Positions 8,801-19,222 of a stretch of 48,379 nucleotides of DNA are shown in pieces. Under the pieces are notes generated by a model. It was not told the origin of the DNA, did no database searches, and saw only the letters and a program-made list of their open reading frames with translations. The position numbers and the translations under genes were made by a program. Within the stretch, counting starts at the first letter, position 1; the number at the start of each line of letters is the position of its first letter. Source of the DNA: Planctomycetaceae bacterium (lineage in GTDB: Bacteria > Planctomycetota > Planctomycetia > Pirellulales > Pirellulaceae); assembly GCA_002724245.1 (NCBI GenBank), contig PBOG01000228.1, forward strand, positions 1-48,379. Reading direction: 5' to 3'.

Positions 8801-9910
8801 ATGACTGGCCCCAGCCCGGAGCACTTGCCGCTCTTTCCCACCCAGGCAATCGGGTCATTGCCGCGGCCGCAGCTGGTTCGTGACTTGTTGGGGCAACGCC
8901 AAACATTGCCGCAACAAGAATGGAGAGCGCGCCTCGATGACTGTGTACGCTTTGCCATCCAGTTACAGCAACAAGCCGGACTGGACATCATCAGTGACGG
9001 CGAGTGGCGGCGAACCCAGTACATTCACGAATTCCTGTCGCGGGCGGGTGGCTTTCGTCGCTGTCGCCGATACCAGCACCAGGGGCAATCCCGACTTGGC
9101 CTGGTCGTCGTCGAACGGATGCAGACTGCCACACCGGTCTTTGTCGAAGACGCACAGTTCCTGGTCGACAATGCCCGGGCAGTCACCAAGGCAACCCTGC
9201 CTAGCCCGTTCTTGATTGCCGTCCGCTACTGGCAGCCAGAATACAGTGCTGCGGCATACCCGACTTGCGAACACTTTCTGGAACATCTGGCCGAAATACT
9301 GGCACGGGAAGCACAAGCCCTGGAAACGACCGGCGTCCAAATCATACAACTGGACGATCCCGCGTTGGCTTATTTCTGTGATCGTCGTCTGACATCGGGA
9401 CAAGCGATCCACGACGAACGATTGCAACGGGACTGGGACATCGGGCGCGATCTGGGCCACGCGATCGACGCGATCAATTGTGTTTGCGCAGGACTGGAAG
9501 TCGAGACACATCTGCACTGCTGCCACAGCGTCTCGAAACGTCATAGCGACGTGCAGGGAAACTATCAACCAATCCTGCCACGGCTGACCGCACTTCAGGT
9601 CGATCAACTCAATCTCGAATTCGCCTATCCCGATACGGGCGACGTCGCAGACCTGAAACACGTCCCGGAACATTTTCGGGTGGGCATGGGTGTCGTCGAC
9701 GTGCGCAAGGAACGACTCCCCTCGGTCGCTGAAATCGCCGACCTGGCACAACGCGGGTTGGTGCACCTGGCGCCGGAACGCATCGCCTTGAATCCCGATT
9801 GTGGTTTTGCGCCCGACGCGGGCGAACCCCCAACGCTCGACGAAGCCTATACGAAACTCTGCCGGCTGGTCGCAGCCGCGCGCCAGTTACGCGCCGAGCT
9901 GGCCGCATAA
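8801..9910 (+). CDS. Core-MetE-like (cobalamin-independent methionine synthase C-terminal) protein
   Basis: 369 aa, matching only the catalytic C-terminal barrel of MetE. It begins [15 protein letters not shown] and continues with [17 protein letters not shown] and TLPSPF. The zinc ligands can be placed as His and Cys in THLHCCHS (about 242) and Cys in LNPDCGF (about 333). Such short proteins transfer methyl groups to thiols, in some lineages making methionine, but many have unknown substrates. In-frame ATGs at 8702 and 8753 lie upstream of or within the -10 element, so 8801 is chosen. A paralog sits at 30807-31877. The gene is divergent from the dehydratase and overlaps the convergent zinc-ribbon gene by 64 bases. 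Confidence 0.82.
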   Translation: MTGPSPEHLPLFPTQAIGSLPRPQLVRDLLGQRQTLPQQEWRARLDDCVRFAIQLQQQAGLDIISDGEWRRTQYIHEFLSRAGGFRRCRRYQHQGQSRLGLVVVERMQTATPVFVEDAQFLVDNARAVTKATLPSPFLIAVRYWQPEYSAAAYPTCEHFLEHLAEILAREAQALETTGVQIIQLDDPALAYFCDRRLTSGQAIHDERLQRDWDIGRDLGHAIDAINCVCAGLEVETHLHCCHSVSKRHSDVQGNYQPILPRLTALQVDQLNLEFAYPDTGDVADLKHVPEHFRVGMGVVDVRKERLPSVAEIADLAQRGLVHLAPERIALNPDCGFAPDAGEPPTLDEAYTKLCRLVAAARQLRAELAA

Positions 9911-10818
9911 TCGCCAGCGGGTACCGCCGCCAGCGGGGCCCGCACGACGGTGGCAGCGGCTGGGGTCAGCGCATGGTCCGTGACACTGGCCAGCTGCCAG
10001 GCACTCGGCGAGGGTACCGAGACATTCTTCAAAGGATCTTCCGTTTCATTATTCATCAGGAACAGAAGGCCACCACCTAAGAAACAAAAAATCGCTAACA
10101 GGACAAGCATCCGGGCGTAAAACGACTTGGCGGCGTACTTGCCAAACAAGAAAAAAAGTCCACCGGTCAAGAGTGTCAACCAACCAACAGACTGGCCCAC
10201 AGTAAATGCCTGGATCACCATCCCCACATATGCCAACCCGACCAGAACTCCCGACAGAATCTGCCAATACTGACTGAACCGCAACTTGTTCTCAGGGCTA
10301 CCACCGAACATCACGCTGCAAATGTAAACGACCACGACAATCAGCCACATCATGACCAGCCAAACCGGGGCCGACTTGCGCACCGAAGCCTGTAACAACT
10401 CGTCGCGTTTGACATCCCGCTGCGCCTTGTCCAGCACTTCGTGGCCACGCGACTTCAGCTTCACTCCCTTGAGAAGCTGGTCTGATCCGTCCTCACGCGC
10501 CTTCGACGTCTTGATGACCCTGGTCTGCAGCGTTTCGCCACTCTCCAGGTGAAACCCACAGGCCACGCACAAAACGGCGCCGGGTGGCATTCCCGCGTTA
10601 CATTTCGGACAGGCAGCCCCACCAGCACTTTCAAAACCCGCCTGGTCCATCAGACCGCCCAGTCCTCCCAGGCTGTCTTCCAGTGATTCGGATGGTGCGG
10701 GTGCAGCCTCGGCAATCACCAAGGGCTGACCGCACTTGGGACATTTTGCGCGTTTACCAGCCAGCTCGTCCTTGGCTGAGAATTTTTGTCCGCACTGGCA
10801 GGCCACCTGAATGGGCAT
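9847..10818 (-). CDS. Zinc-ribbon membrane protein
   Basis: 323 aa from MPIQVACQCGQ; a longer frame begins at 10842. The N-terminus has a CQCG...CPKCG zinc ribbon (about 7-32), then an acidic/Gly linker and a second ribbon CPKCN...CVACG (about 70-90), typical of planctomycete proteins. Four hydrophobic segments follow (about 151-173, 185-206, 211-230 and 236-257), then a variable Ala-rich tail. It is probably an inner-membrane protein with cytoplasmic zinc fingers; function unknown. The last 64 bases overlap the 3' end of the convergent methyltransferase-like gene, so the Ala-rich tail is the least certain part. Confidence 0.75.
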   Translation of the reverse strand: MPIQVACQCGQKFSAKDELAGKRAKCPKCGQPLVIAEAAPAPSESLEDSLGGLGGLMDQAGFESAGGAACPKCNAGMPPGAVLCVACGFHLESGETLQTRVIKTSKAREDGSDQLLKGVKLKSRGHEVLDKAQRDVKRDELLQASVRKSAPVWLVMMWLIVVVVYICSVMFGGSPENKLRFSQYWQILSGVLVGLAYVGMVIQAFTVGQSVGWLTLLTGGLFFLFGKYAAKSFYARMLVLLAIFCFLGGGLLFLMNNETEDPLKNVSVPSPSAWQLASVTDHALTPAAATVVRAPLAAVPAGDYAASSARNWRAAATSRQSFV

Positions 10819-11138
10819 TGTATGGGTCCTCGCTCGCTGCACCTGTCAAATTGGCAGGCTCAATTCACGGTTCAACCGAGTTACTGCCAGCTTAGTCAAT
10901 TGTAATTCGCTCGACAACTCGTCCAAACCCCGTAAGTTCAAACAAATCAGCTACTTAGAATTCTCTGTTCGCGTTTGGCGCGCGGATTGCCTAGTACAAG
11001 GTCCTTGCGTCTGCGATGCGCATAATTGACACATCGTGTGAGGCCCTGGTCTCCGCGAACGGGTTAGCACCCGAACAATACGAAATCCATCAGAGCAGTC
11101 GGCTGTACCTATTTAATTGTACCGGAGGTGGAAAGCAG
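10819..11138. other. Divergent intergenic region upstream of groES
   Basis: 320 bases between the zinc-ribbon gene (leftward) and groES (rightward); it must hold both promoters. A TTGACA hexamer lies at 11026-11031 without a convincing -10 at 16-18 bases. A single CIRCE-like half site, TTAGCACCC (11064-11072), has no matching right arm after 9 bases. An AT-rich TACCTATTTAATTGTACC lies just before the ribosome-binding site. Confidence 0.5.
11124..11130 (+). promoter_or_regulatory. groES ribosome-binding site
   Basis: GGAGGTG lies 8 bases before the ATG at 11139. It decides the start against the longer open frame from 11016. Confidence 0.85.
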
Positions 11139-11462
11139 ATGGCGTCGGCAAAGAAAAAAACAAAATCAGGCATCCAACTGCAACCGCTCGGTGATCGCGT
11201 GGTGGTGCAAAGAGAATCATCCGAAGCCACAACGTCTGGCGGTATTGTCTTGCCCGATTCGGCAAAAGACAAACCGGCCCGTGGCGTGATCATCAGCGTC
11301 GGAGATGGTGTGCTCCTGGAGGATGGCTCACGCAGCCAGCTGCAAGTCAAAGTTGGTGAGCGTGTGATCTTCAGCAGCTATGCAGGTGAAACATTTGAAG
11401 TGGGGGACGAGGAACTGCTGCTGATGCGTGAAGACGACATCCTGGCGGTGATCGACGAATAG
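11139..11462 (+). CDS. groES: Co-chaperonin GroES
   Basis: 107 aa. After a basic leader (MASAKKKTKSG) the chaperonin-10 fold is clear: QLQPLGDRVVVQ, the mobile loop ESSEATTSGGIVLPDSAKDKPARG, the roof/strand segment, and VGERVIFSSYAGETFEVGDEELLLMREDDILAVID. It caps the GroEL cavity in the cytoplasm and closes on substrates with ATP. The N-terminal Lys-rich extension is about 10 residues longer than in E. coli. groEL follows 112 bases downstream on the same strand, and no terminator is seen between them. Confidence 0.97.
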   Translation: MASAKKKTKSGIQLQPLGDRVVVQRESSEATTSGGIVLPDSAKDKPARGVIISVGDGVLLEDGSRSQLQVKVGERVIFSSYAGETFEVGDEELLLMREDDILAVIDE

Positions 11463-11535
11463 ACAACGCGAAACGCGCGAAGACCAGTGGGCCGCAAGTG
11501 TCAGGGGGGCTACCCGCAGCTTGCAGTTCCCTTGA

Positions 11536-13197
<1,662 letters not shown>

Positions 13198-13261
13198 ACC
13201 TGATCCAGGTTGGCTGGGACCTTAACCATCCCGACCAACTCGACGCTTCACTAGTTTGCAC

Positions 13262-13305
13262 AGACCTGCCGGTCCCGTATGTTGGTCCGGCAGGTCTTTC
13301 TTTTT
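13262..13305 (+). terminator. Intrinsic terminator after groEL
   Basis: AGACCTGCCGG and CCGGCAGGTCT form a perfect 11-bp stem with a 14-base loop. TTCTTTTT follows immediately. It closes the groES-groEL operon. Confidence 0.93.
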
Positions 13306-13323
13306 GCGCCGTTTTGTACGTGA

Positions 13324-13371
13324 GCCAGTGAACCCTTGAAGGCCAGTGAATGAAGGCCAGTGAACCCTTGA
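13324..13371 (+). repeat. 16-bp direct repeat spanning a start codon
   Basis: GCCAGTGAACCCTTGA occurs at 13324-13339 and again at 13356-13371, with a partial copy (GGCCAGTGAA) between them. The ATG of the WD40 gene lies in the middle copy, so the start region looks like a recent local duplication. Confidence 0.85.
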
Positions 13372-15266
13372 CTTCTCTCGATGGCGGAACTTCCGATCCG
13401 CAACCTGGCCAGGCCGATTCGCAGCCCAAGTCGCAGCGAAAATCAGGCCGCCTCCAGCTCTGGCGCTGGACCCTCAGCCTGTTACTGGTGGCAACGGCCG
13501 GCTTTTGCTTCATACGACTGCGGCAACGTGAAGGTGAGCTCGGACAGGTTCGTCAGGCATTGACTTCGGCCTACGTGCAAACTGCCGTGGAGCTGCTCGA
13601 GAAGCAAAATCGCACCGAGGGTCTGTTGAAGTTGTTCCAGGCCTACCAGGTGACGAATGACGGAGATCCCGCCACGGTACCCATTCGCCGGATGCTGGCT
13701 GGCTGGAGCCGAACACTGGGGCCACCACTGCTCCACGATGACTCCATTGTGGCGCTCGCGGTCAGCCGAGATGGCCGCCTGGCCGTGACCGCCAGTCACG
13801 ACAACACCGCGCGCTGTTGGAATCTGGAAAACGGCCAACCCATCGGACAGGCATGGGAACACGAAGAAGACGTCGTTGATGTCGCGTTATCCGCCGACGG
13901 CCTGTTAGCAGTTACCGCCTGCGACGACAATCTCGCACGGCTCTGGAATACGGCAACTGCGACGCGCCAGGGTAAACCGTTCAAACACAAGGGTGATGTG
14001 ACCGCCGTCGCGATCTCCGCCGACGGCAGCCGAGTGGTCACCGTCAGTGGGCAGGTCGCGCAGATCTGGCGTACTGCAGACCACCAGCCTGTGGGAGCCC
14101 CTCTGGAACACAGACAAGCGATCAGAGATGTAGAGATCAGCTCCTCTGGAACTCTAGTGCTAACTGCCGGCGCTGATCACAACGCGCAGCTCTGGAATGC
14201 GACCACCGGTAAACCTCTTGGCAACCCCTGGCAACACACCGACGAGGTCGTGGCGATCGCCTTGAGTGAAGATGAAAAGATCGCGGTCACAGGCAGTTTA
14301 GATCACACCGCCCGGATCTGGGATGTCGCTACGGGAACACCTCTGGGTGCCCCCCTGATCCACGACCAGGACGTACTCGACGTGGCGCTAGCCCACAATG
14401 GCAAGACGGTCGTTACCGGAAGTCGCGACGGCTCTGCACAGGTCTGGCGGATACCGACAGGAGAACCACAGGGAACACCCCTCGTCCATGGAGGCGCGGT
14501 TCTCGCAGTGGCGATGAGTGACAACGGCAATCTCATCGTCACTGCAGGGGAAGATGACACCTGCCGTTGTTGGGACGGTGTTACCGGGGCACCCATCGGT
14601 TTCCCGCGCCCCCACGATCACGCTGTCGTAGCGGTTGCAATCTGTGGCAATGGCGCGGTCGCAGTCAGTGGCAGCCTGGACGGCACGGCACGCATTTGGC
14701 GACCGGAACTGGACCAACCCGTGGGCACGCCACGCAAAGGTGATGGAAACGAGCTGCGCCTGAAAAGCTCAAAAGACGGTCAAATCACCATCGTGCAAAC
14801 AGCAGAAAACCAGCTGCAGGTACGTGAGGTTTCGACAGGCCGAATCCTCGCGGCACCCCAGCTGTCCAACCGCTACCTGATCTCCCATGCCATCAGCTCC
14901 GATGGCAAAACCGTGATCACCGGTTGCGATGATAACACCGTCCAAATCTGGGATGTCGCGACCGGTTGGCCGTTAGCGGCTCCCTGGCAACATCAGGTTC
15001 CGCTCGTCTGTGTGGCGATCACTGCCGAAAATCAGGCAATCAGCGGCGGTAGCGATGAACAGAGCTGGCAGTGGCCGCAGGCGGCCGCCGCCACAGACCA
15101 GCGACAGCGTCTGCGTTTGTCCGTCGAAGTTCGCACCGGCCGGACCTGGCAGCAGGATGGCACCACACGTCGTCTGGCGCAGCATGAATGGCTGGCACGC
15201 ATGTCCCAGCTGCAACAGCTGGGCGGACTGGGCGATGCGCCGTCAAACCAGATTCCCTCTCCCTGA
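13350..15266 (+). CDS. Membrane-anchored WD40 beta-propeller protein
   Basis: 638 aa. A Gln/Ser-rich cytoplasmic N-terminus of about 38 residues precedes one TM segment (WTLSLLLVATAGFCFIRL, about 39-57), a helical stalk, and then about eleven WD40-like repeats from about 128 to 575. Eight are regular, each with a HxxxVxxVAxSxDG start, a GSxDxTARxWD core and a G-x-PLG-x-P ending; the ninth and eleventh are degenerate. This suggests one large or two packed propellers outside the membrane. In planctomycetes similar repeats follow kinase domains, but no kinase is present here. It is probably a protein-interaction scaffold. The ATG lies within a local direct repeat. Confidence 0.83.
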   Translation: MKASEPLTSLDGGTSDPQPGQADSQPKSQRKSGRLQLWRWTLSLLLVATAGFCFIRLRQREGELGQVRQALTSAYVQTAVELLEKQNRTEGLLKLFQAYQVTNDGDPATVPIRRMLAGWSRTLGPPLLHDDSIVALAVSRDGRLAVTASHDNTARCWNLENGQPIGQAWEHEEDVVDVALSADGLLAVTACDDNLARLWNTATATRQGKPFKHKGDVTAVAISADGSRVVTVSGQVAQIWRTADHQPVGAPLEHRQAIRDVEISSSGTLVLTAGADHNAQLWNATTGKPLGNPWQHTDEVVAIALSEDEKIAVTGSLDHTARIWDVATGTPLGAPLIHDQDVLDVALAHNGKTVVTGSRDGSAQVWRIPTGEPQGTPLVHGGAVLAVAMSDNGNLIVTAGEDDTCRCWDGVTGAPIGFPRPHDHAVVAVAICGNGAVAVSGSLDGTARIWRPELDQPVGTPRKGDGNELRLKSSKDGQITIVQTAENQLQVREVSTGRILAAPQLSNRYLISHAISSDGKTVITGCDDNTVQIWDVATGWPLAAPWQHQVPLVCVAITAENQAISGGSDEQSWQWPQAAAATDQRQRLRLSVEVRTGRTWQQDGTTRRLAQHEWLARMSQLQQLGGLGDAPSNQIPSP

Positions 15267-15364
15267 AATCATCAGGCTGGGAAAACGACACCTGGCAACA
15301 ACCAGCAAGCGGTGTTCGACGGACCACCTGTTGTCATCACGACGGCAGCCAGTTGGCCCCCACT

Positions 15365-16594
15365 CTACTTTGAATTGGACGGATCAAGCTTGCGGATCGC
15401 CGCTGGCAGCTCGGGATCCACCAGACCGAGTACACCGCGCCCCTCATCCAAACGGATCTGGACGTCCTCCTTGACATCCTCCACCCGCGCCTCCCAATAG
15501 CGAATGATTGTTTGACGCGGTAATTCCACCAATGATCGCACGACACGAAATCCAACACCACGGGCAGGATCACTGGTGAACCACCATGGACTCAAAGGCA
15601 GATTAGGGTCTTCCTGCTTCCAGTTGACGTCATGCGAACCGAGCCGCGATGCCGATCGACACGCAATGGCATCCTCTTCCCAGGAGCCACCACAAACCAT
15701 TCGCGGGTAGGCCCGTGTGGGCCACACAACCGCCTCGGCCAGTGTCAACGACTTGCCACCAAAACGCTGGTAACCGTCCTCCAGAAATTCATCGATGACC
15801 CATTCCCAGACATTTCCATGCATGTCGTGCAAGCCCCAGCGATTGGGTTTCTTGAGGCCCACGTGTTGCGGATGTTCGTCCGCGTTGTCGAAATACCAGG
15901 CGTATTCTCCCAACCTGTCCGGAGCGTCTCCAAAATGGTAGGCGGTGGATGCACCTGCCCGGCAGGCATACTCCCACTCCGCATTACTCGGCAAACGGTA
16001 CTGGTGGGTAGTGACCCCCGCTAACCATTTCGTATATTGCCGAGCGGCAAACTGAGTCATCGTGACCGCCGGCTGCTGCGGGTCCTCACCGTAGGTAAAG
16101 GTAAAACTGGGATCGTATAACTCGGTAGGTGCCGTAACCGCGTCGGCACGATTCATGGGAGTCACTGCACGTAATTGACGCGAATCGAACTCCTTAAAGA
16201 TCCCGTAAAGTTTCATGTACTCCTTGTATTCCGCCCAATTCACTTCACACCGTGCCATCCAAAACGGTGGTACCGTGACCTCAAACTGGGGACCTTCTGT
16301 GGGCTGGCGACCCGGTTCGGTCGCAGGACTGCCGATCTTGATTTTGCCGCCGGGAATCGGAACCATCTGAAAGGAGACTGCGGTTCCCGGAATCTGCTGC
16401 GTGTAGGGAACCATAAAGCCCTGCGAGGTCTCTACCGACCGCGTCTTGGATGGCCGCGCAGCAACTAAACCCAACCGGTTTTCGGCCGGTAACGCCACCT
16501 GGGACAAGGGCCACAACAGGCCGAACATGAACAAACAAACATAGCGCACAGCAAATCGAACATCAGCGGTAGGATACATTGCACTCACATTCAA
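15365..16594 (-). CDS. FGE-sulfatase (SUMF1/EgtB-like) domain protein
   Basis: 409 aa with a signal peptide (VCLFMFGLLWPLSQVALPA; Met6 at 16579 is an alternative start). Residues about 73-350 are an FGE-sulfatase domain: MVPIPGGKIKIGS, EVNWAEYKEYM, YRLPSNAEWEYACRAG, GLHDMHGNVWEWV, CGGSWEEDAIACRSASR and GVGFRVVRS. Family members include formylglycine-generating enzymes and many non-catalytic carbohydrate or peptide binders. One Cys (IACRSASR) falls near the catalytic-cysteine region but the canonical pair is not obvious, so enzymatic activity is doubtful. A 50-residue charged tail follows. It is convergent with the WD40 gene and divergent from rsmE. Confidence 0.85.
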   Translation of the reverse strand: MNVSAMYPTADVRFAVRYVCLFMFGLLWPLSQVALPAENRLGLVAARPSKTRSVETSQGFMVPYTQQIPGTAVSFQMVPIPGGKIKIGSPATEPGRQPTEGPQFEVTVPPFWMARCEVNWAEYKEYMKLYGIFKEFDSRQLRAVTPMNRADAVTAPTELYDPSFTFTYGEDPQQPAVTMTQFAARQYTKWLAGVTTHQYRLPSNAEWEYACRAGASTAYHFGDAPDRLGEYAWYFDNADEHPQHVGLKKPNRWGLHDMHGNVWEWVIDEFLEDGYQRFGGKSLTLAEAVVWPTRAYPRMVCGGSWEEDAIACRSASRLGSHDVNWKQEDPNLPLSPWWFTSDPARGVGFRVVRSLVELPRQTIIRYWEARVEDVKEDVQIRLDEGRGVLGLVDPELPAAIRKLDPSNSK

Positions 16595-16661
16595 GAGAGA
16601 GGATTCCTGTCATTGTAGTCCTCAGCCGTCGATATCTACAGCCGCAACCGAGCTTCTCCTC

Positions 16662-17390
16662 ATGAACCGTCGTTTTTTCTCACCAGCACCTCTCCAGATC
16701 GGCCCACTCCAGTTAACCGGCACAGAAGCCCATCACCTGCTACACGTGCTGCGCGCCACACCGGGAGATGAAATCATCCTTTTCGATGGCGCGGGTGGCG
16801 AATTTTCCGCGTGCATTGAAAGCACGGCCCGCAAGACAGTGACTTGCCAGGTTGTTCAGCAGAGAACCGTTAACCGCGAACTCCCCGCGGAACTCGTACT
16901 CGGCGTCGCTTTGCCAAAAGGTGAGCGTCAGCGTTGGCTGGTAGAAAAAGCAACCGAACTTGGTGTCACCCGCCTGGTCCCTGTAGAGACTTCACGAAGC
17001 ACACAGCAACGTGTAAAACAACAACGCAGCAGCACTCCAGGCGATCGTTTACAGCGGACCGTGATCGAATCCTGTAAACAATGCGGACGCAATCAGTTGA
17101 TGGACATCAGCCCGCCCGCCAGTCTGGATGTATTCCTGCGCGCTGCTCCTGCTGAAAGTCACCGCTGGATGGCGCATCCGCAGGACGCGACTTCGGCCCG
17201 CGGATGCGTTACCCCCACCATCGATTTACCCACGTGGCTGCTGGTGGGACCGGAGGGTGGGTTCACCGAAAACGAAACCACCCAAGCGAAGGCTGAGGGC
17301 TGGCAGACCATTGACCTCGGACCACGCATCCTGCGCGTGGAAACGGCGGCCATCGCGCTGACGAGCCTGGTCACGCTGCCCACGGGATAG
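16662..17390 (+). CDS. rsmE: 16S rRNA (uracil1498-N3)-methyltransferase RsmE
   Basis: 242 aa, the usual length. The N-terminal PUA-like part (FFSPAPLQIGPLQLTGTEAHHLLHVLRATPGDEIILFDG) is followed by a SPOUT knot with KGERQRWLVEKATELGV, RSTQQ, ESCKQCGRNQ, LLVGPEGGFTENE and LGPRILRVETAAI. It methylates U1498 of 16S rRNA at the decoding centre using S-adenosylmethionine. The gene stands alone, about 67 bases from the divergent FGE-domain gene. Confidence 0.96.
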   Translation: MNRRFFSPAPLQIGPLQLTGTEAHHLLHVLRATPGDEIILFDGAGGEFSACIESTARKTVTCQVVQQRTVNRELPAELVLGVALPKGERQRWLVEKATELGVTRLVPVETSRSTQQRVKQQRSSTPGDRLQRTVIESCKQCGRNQLMDISPPASLDVFLRAAPAESHRWMAHPQDATSARGCVTPTIDLPTWLLVGPEGGFTENETTQAKAEGWQTIDLGPRILRVETAAIALTSLVTLPTG

Positions 17391-17456
17391 CAACGTTGCC
17401 CAACCAGATCAGCGGGATTCGGATGGCACAGTGGCTTTCTCCAGTCTGAGGAAACT

Positions 17457-18023
17457 TTAGTCGCCGCTCGCCTTTTTCTCCGCGTCTTTCTTCTTGTCGT
17501 TCTTTTTCTCTGCGTCCTTGTCGGTAACTTTCACCAGCTGTCCGAACAGGTGTCCACCTACCTCACCGTGCTGCCAGGTACCCGCGTATTTCTGATTGTA
17601 GAGAACGACTCTTGAAGTGAAGGTACCCAGTAAGGGAATCGTCACATTCGTCAACGTGATGACCGGCGTGTCACCGGCCCATTGAACATCCAGATTGAGC
17701 GCAATGGGCACATCCAGGGACCCGTATTTGATCCTGGTATTGAATCGCCAAAGATCTCCTTTGGCGAGCTTCTCCACGCTGTGGATAGTGTACTCTTCCT
17801 TGGCCAGGGGGCCCTGATCGGCACCCAGCACCGTAAAATTTCCGACCAACTTCACACCGTTCAGCATCTCACGGAATTGCTTGTGGCGCGCTTGTTGGGC
17901 AGCTTGTTGCTTCTCGGTATCAGGCTCGGCAGCAGCATCTTCCCCAATGGCACGGGTCCCGTTCATGCCCCAAACCAGTAAACAGCTGGCGCACAGCAGC
18001 AGACTCATCTTCTTGTATCGCAT
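17457..18023 (-). CDS. Small secreted protein of unknown function
   Basis: 188 aa from the ATG at 18023, which has GAGGTG at a proper distance; an in-frame GTG at 18038 overlaps that ribosome-binding site and is rejected. A signal peptide (MSLLLCASCLLVWGMNGTRAIGE) leads to a beta-rich domain with the sequence GVKLVGNFTVLGADQGPLAKEEYTIHSVEKLAKGDLWRF and a later NQKYAGTWQHGEVGGHLFG. The C-terminus is a Lys/Asp-rich tail (DKDAEKKNDKKKDAEKKASGD). No family is recognised. It looks like a periplasmic protein and is convergent with rsmE. Confidence 0.75.
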   Translation of the reverse strand: MRYKKMSLLLCASCLLVWGMNGTRAIGEDAAAEPDTEKQQAAQQARHKQFREMLNGVKLVGNFTVLGADQGPLAKEEYTIHSVEKLAKGDLWRFNTRIKYGSLDVPIALNLDVQWAGDTPVITLTNVTIPLLGTFTSRVVLYNQKYAGTWQHGEVGGHLFGQLVKVTDKDAEKKNDKKKDAEKKASGD

Positions 18024-18167
18024 CGTTTCACACCTCACATAAGCGGCGTCCTGGCCGGCCAGGATTACGCAGCCGACCCCATCAAAACAGTAAGATTATC
18101 GCAAAGCCCACAGCCTCCTTCAATGCGGCGAGAAAGCAGCGCGACTCGCGGTACTGGGCAGACGGTT

Positions 18168-18219
18168 AATGCACTGCGCCGCTAAATGCACTGCGCCGCT
18201 AAACGCACTGCGCCGGCTA
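18168..18219. repeat. Three 17-bp tandem repeats ending in the SDR stop codon
   Basis: AATGCACTGCGCCGCTA occurs twice (18168-18184, 18185-18201) and a near copy follows (18202-18219, with one T-to-C change and one added G). The last copy contains the stop codon of the leftward SDR gene. Confidence 0.9.
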
Positions 18220-19002
18220 GTGTACGGTGCACTTGCGATCCAGATGAGTGTAACCACCATCGACGTAAATAATTTGGCCGGTCGTGTGCGCCGACCGCGA
18301 CGACGCCAGGAACACCACCATATTCGCAATTTCCTCGGCTGTCGTAAATCGCTGACCCAACGGGATCAGCTGCTCAATCTCAGACCGCGCAGCGACTGGA
18401 TCCTCCATGGTTTGCAGCCACTTATCGTAGAGGGGCGTCCATGTTTCAGCCGGGATCACCGCATTCACGCGCACCCCAGCGGATGCCAGGTCAACTGCCC
18501 ACTCCCGCGTCAGTGCATTCACACCACCTTTGGCCGCCGCGTAACCCGATGTCCCCCCTTGGCCGGTCACCGCCACCTTGGATCCGATGTTCACGATGGC
18601 ACCCTGATGGCGTTTTAACTCGGCCAATCCATAATGTGCCAGCGCGTAATAATGAACCAGATTACGTTGCAGCGACTGCCACATGGCCTCGGGCCCTTGA
18701 TCGAGGCCCACTCCATCATTGACTCCGGCATTGTTGACCAGCACATCCAGCCGTCCCCAGGTATCCAGTACAGTCTCGACGGCGCGGCGCGACGTTTCCC
18801 ATTCGGTCAGATCTCCCTGGATAAAAGCGTACGACTGGCCGGCACGCTCCGCTTCTGCAGCAAGTGCCTCCCCTTCCGGTCCAGGCCGATTCACATTGGC
18901 GACGCGCGCCCCTTCCTGGCAGAACGCGCGGACGATGGCCGCACCAATCCCCTTGGAACCACCCGTAACCAATACCACCTTCTGTTCCAGTTGCATTTCC
19001 AT
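18217..19002 (-). CDS. Short-chain dehydrogenase, L-fucose-dehydrogenase-like
   Basis: 261 aa classical SDR with TGGSKGIG (nucleotide binding), NNAG, a Ser in NIGSKVAV and YAAAK (catalytic Tyr/Lys). The substrate loop PAETWTPLYDKWLQTMEDP and the IPLGQRFTTAEEIANMVVFLAS segment resemble L-fucose dehydrogenases and related sugar oxidoreductases, so oxidation of a sugar hemiacetal with NAD(P) is plausible. AGGGA 6 bases upstream supports the start. The last residues DRKCTVH are encoded next to a tandem repeat. It is divergent from an ABC exporter with 220 bases between the starts. Confidence 0.86.
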   Translation of the reverse strand: MEMQLEQKVVLVTGGSKGIGAAIVRAFCQEGARVANVNRPGPEGEALAAEAERAGQSYAFIQGDLTEWETSRRAVETVLDTWGRLDVLVNNAGVNDGVGLDQGPEAMWQSLQRNLVHYYALAHYGLAELKRHQGAIVNIGSKVAVTGQGGTSGYAAAKGGVNALTREWAVDLASAGVRVNAVIPAETWTPLYDKWLQTMEDPVAARSEIEQLIPLGQRFTTAEEIANMVVFLASSRSAHTTGQIIYVDGGYTHLDRKCTVH

Positions 19003-19222
19003 CTTGATCCCTGTCTTTCCGCATCTTCCAGATCTGCATCCTCGTCCAGGTCGACGTATTGAAACCGCCCGCTTGGCAGGTAGTTCGTTCTGGTGGACAC
19101 CGCAGCGGATCGTACTTTAACCTGACCGGGAAACGGAGAACACCGCCTATTGGCCGCCAGGCTGGCCAGCAAACTGGCTACACCCCTTGCACGAACCGCC
19201 TTGCTTTCGATCCAATGGAGAA

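Noticed and set aside
6667-9024. Long 785-aa version of the dehydratase
   Set aside because: The extra 122 N-terminal residues overlap the divergent gene and its -10 element and do not fit YjhG-type proteins.
8963-9766. 267-aa minus-strand frame
   Set aside because: It is a shadow of the core-MetE-like gene, where zinc ligands are conserved on the plus strand.
11064-11090. CIRCE element before groES
   Set aside because: The left arm TTAGCACCC is close to consensus, but the sequence 9 bases later does not match GAGTGCTAA.
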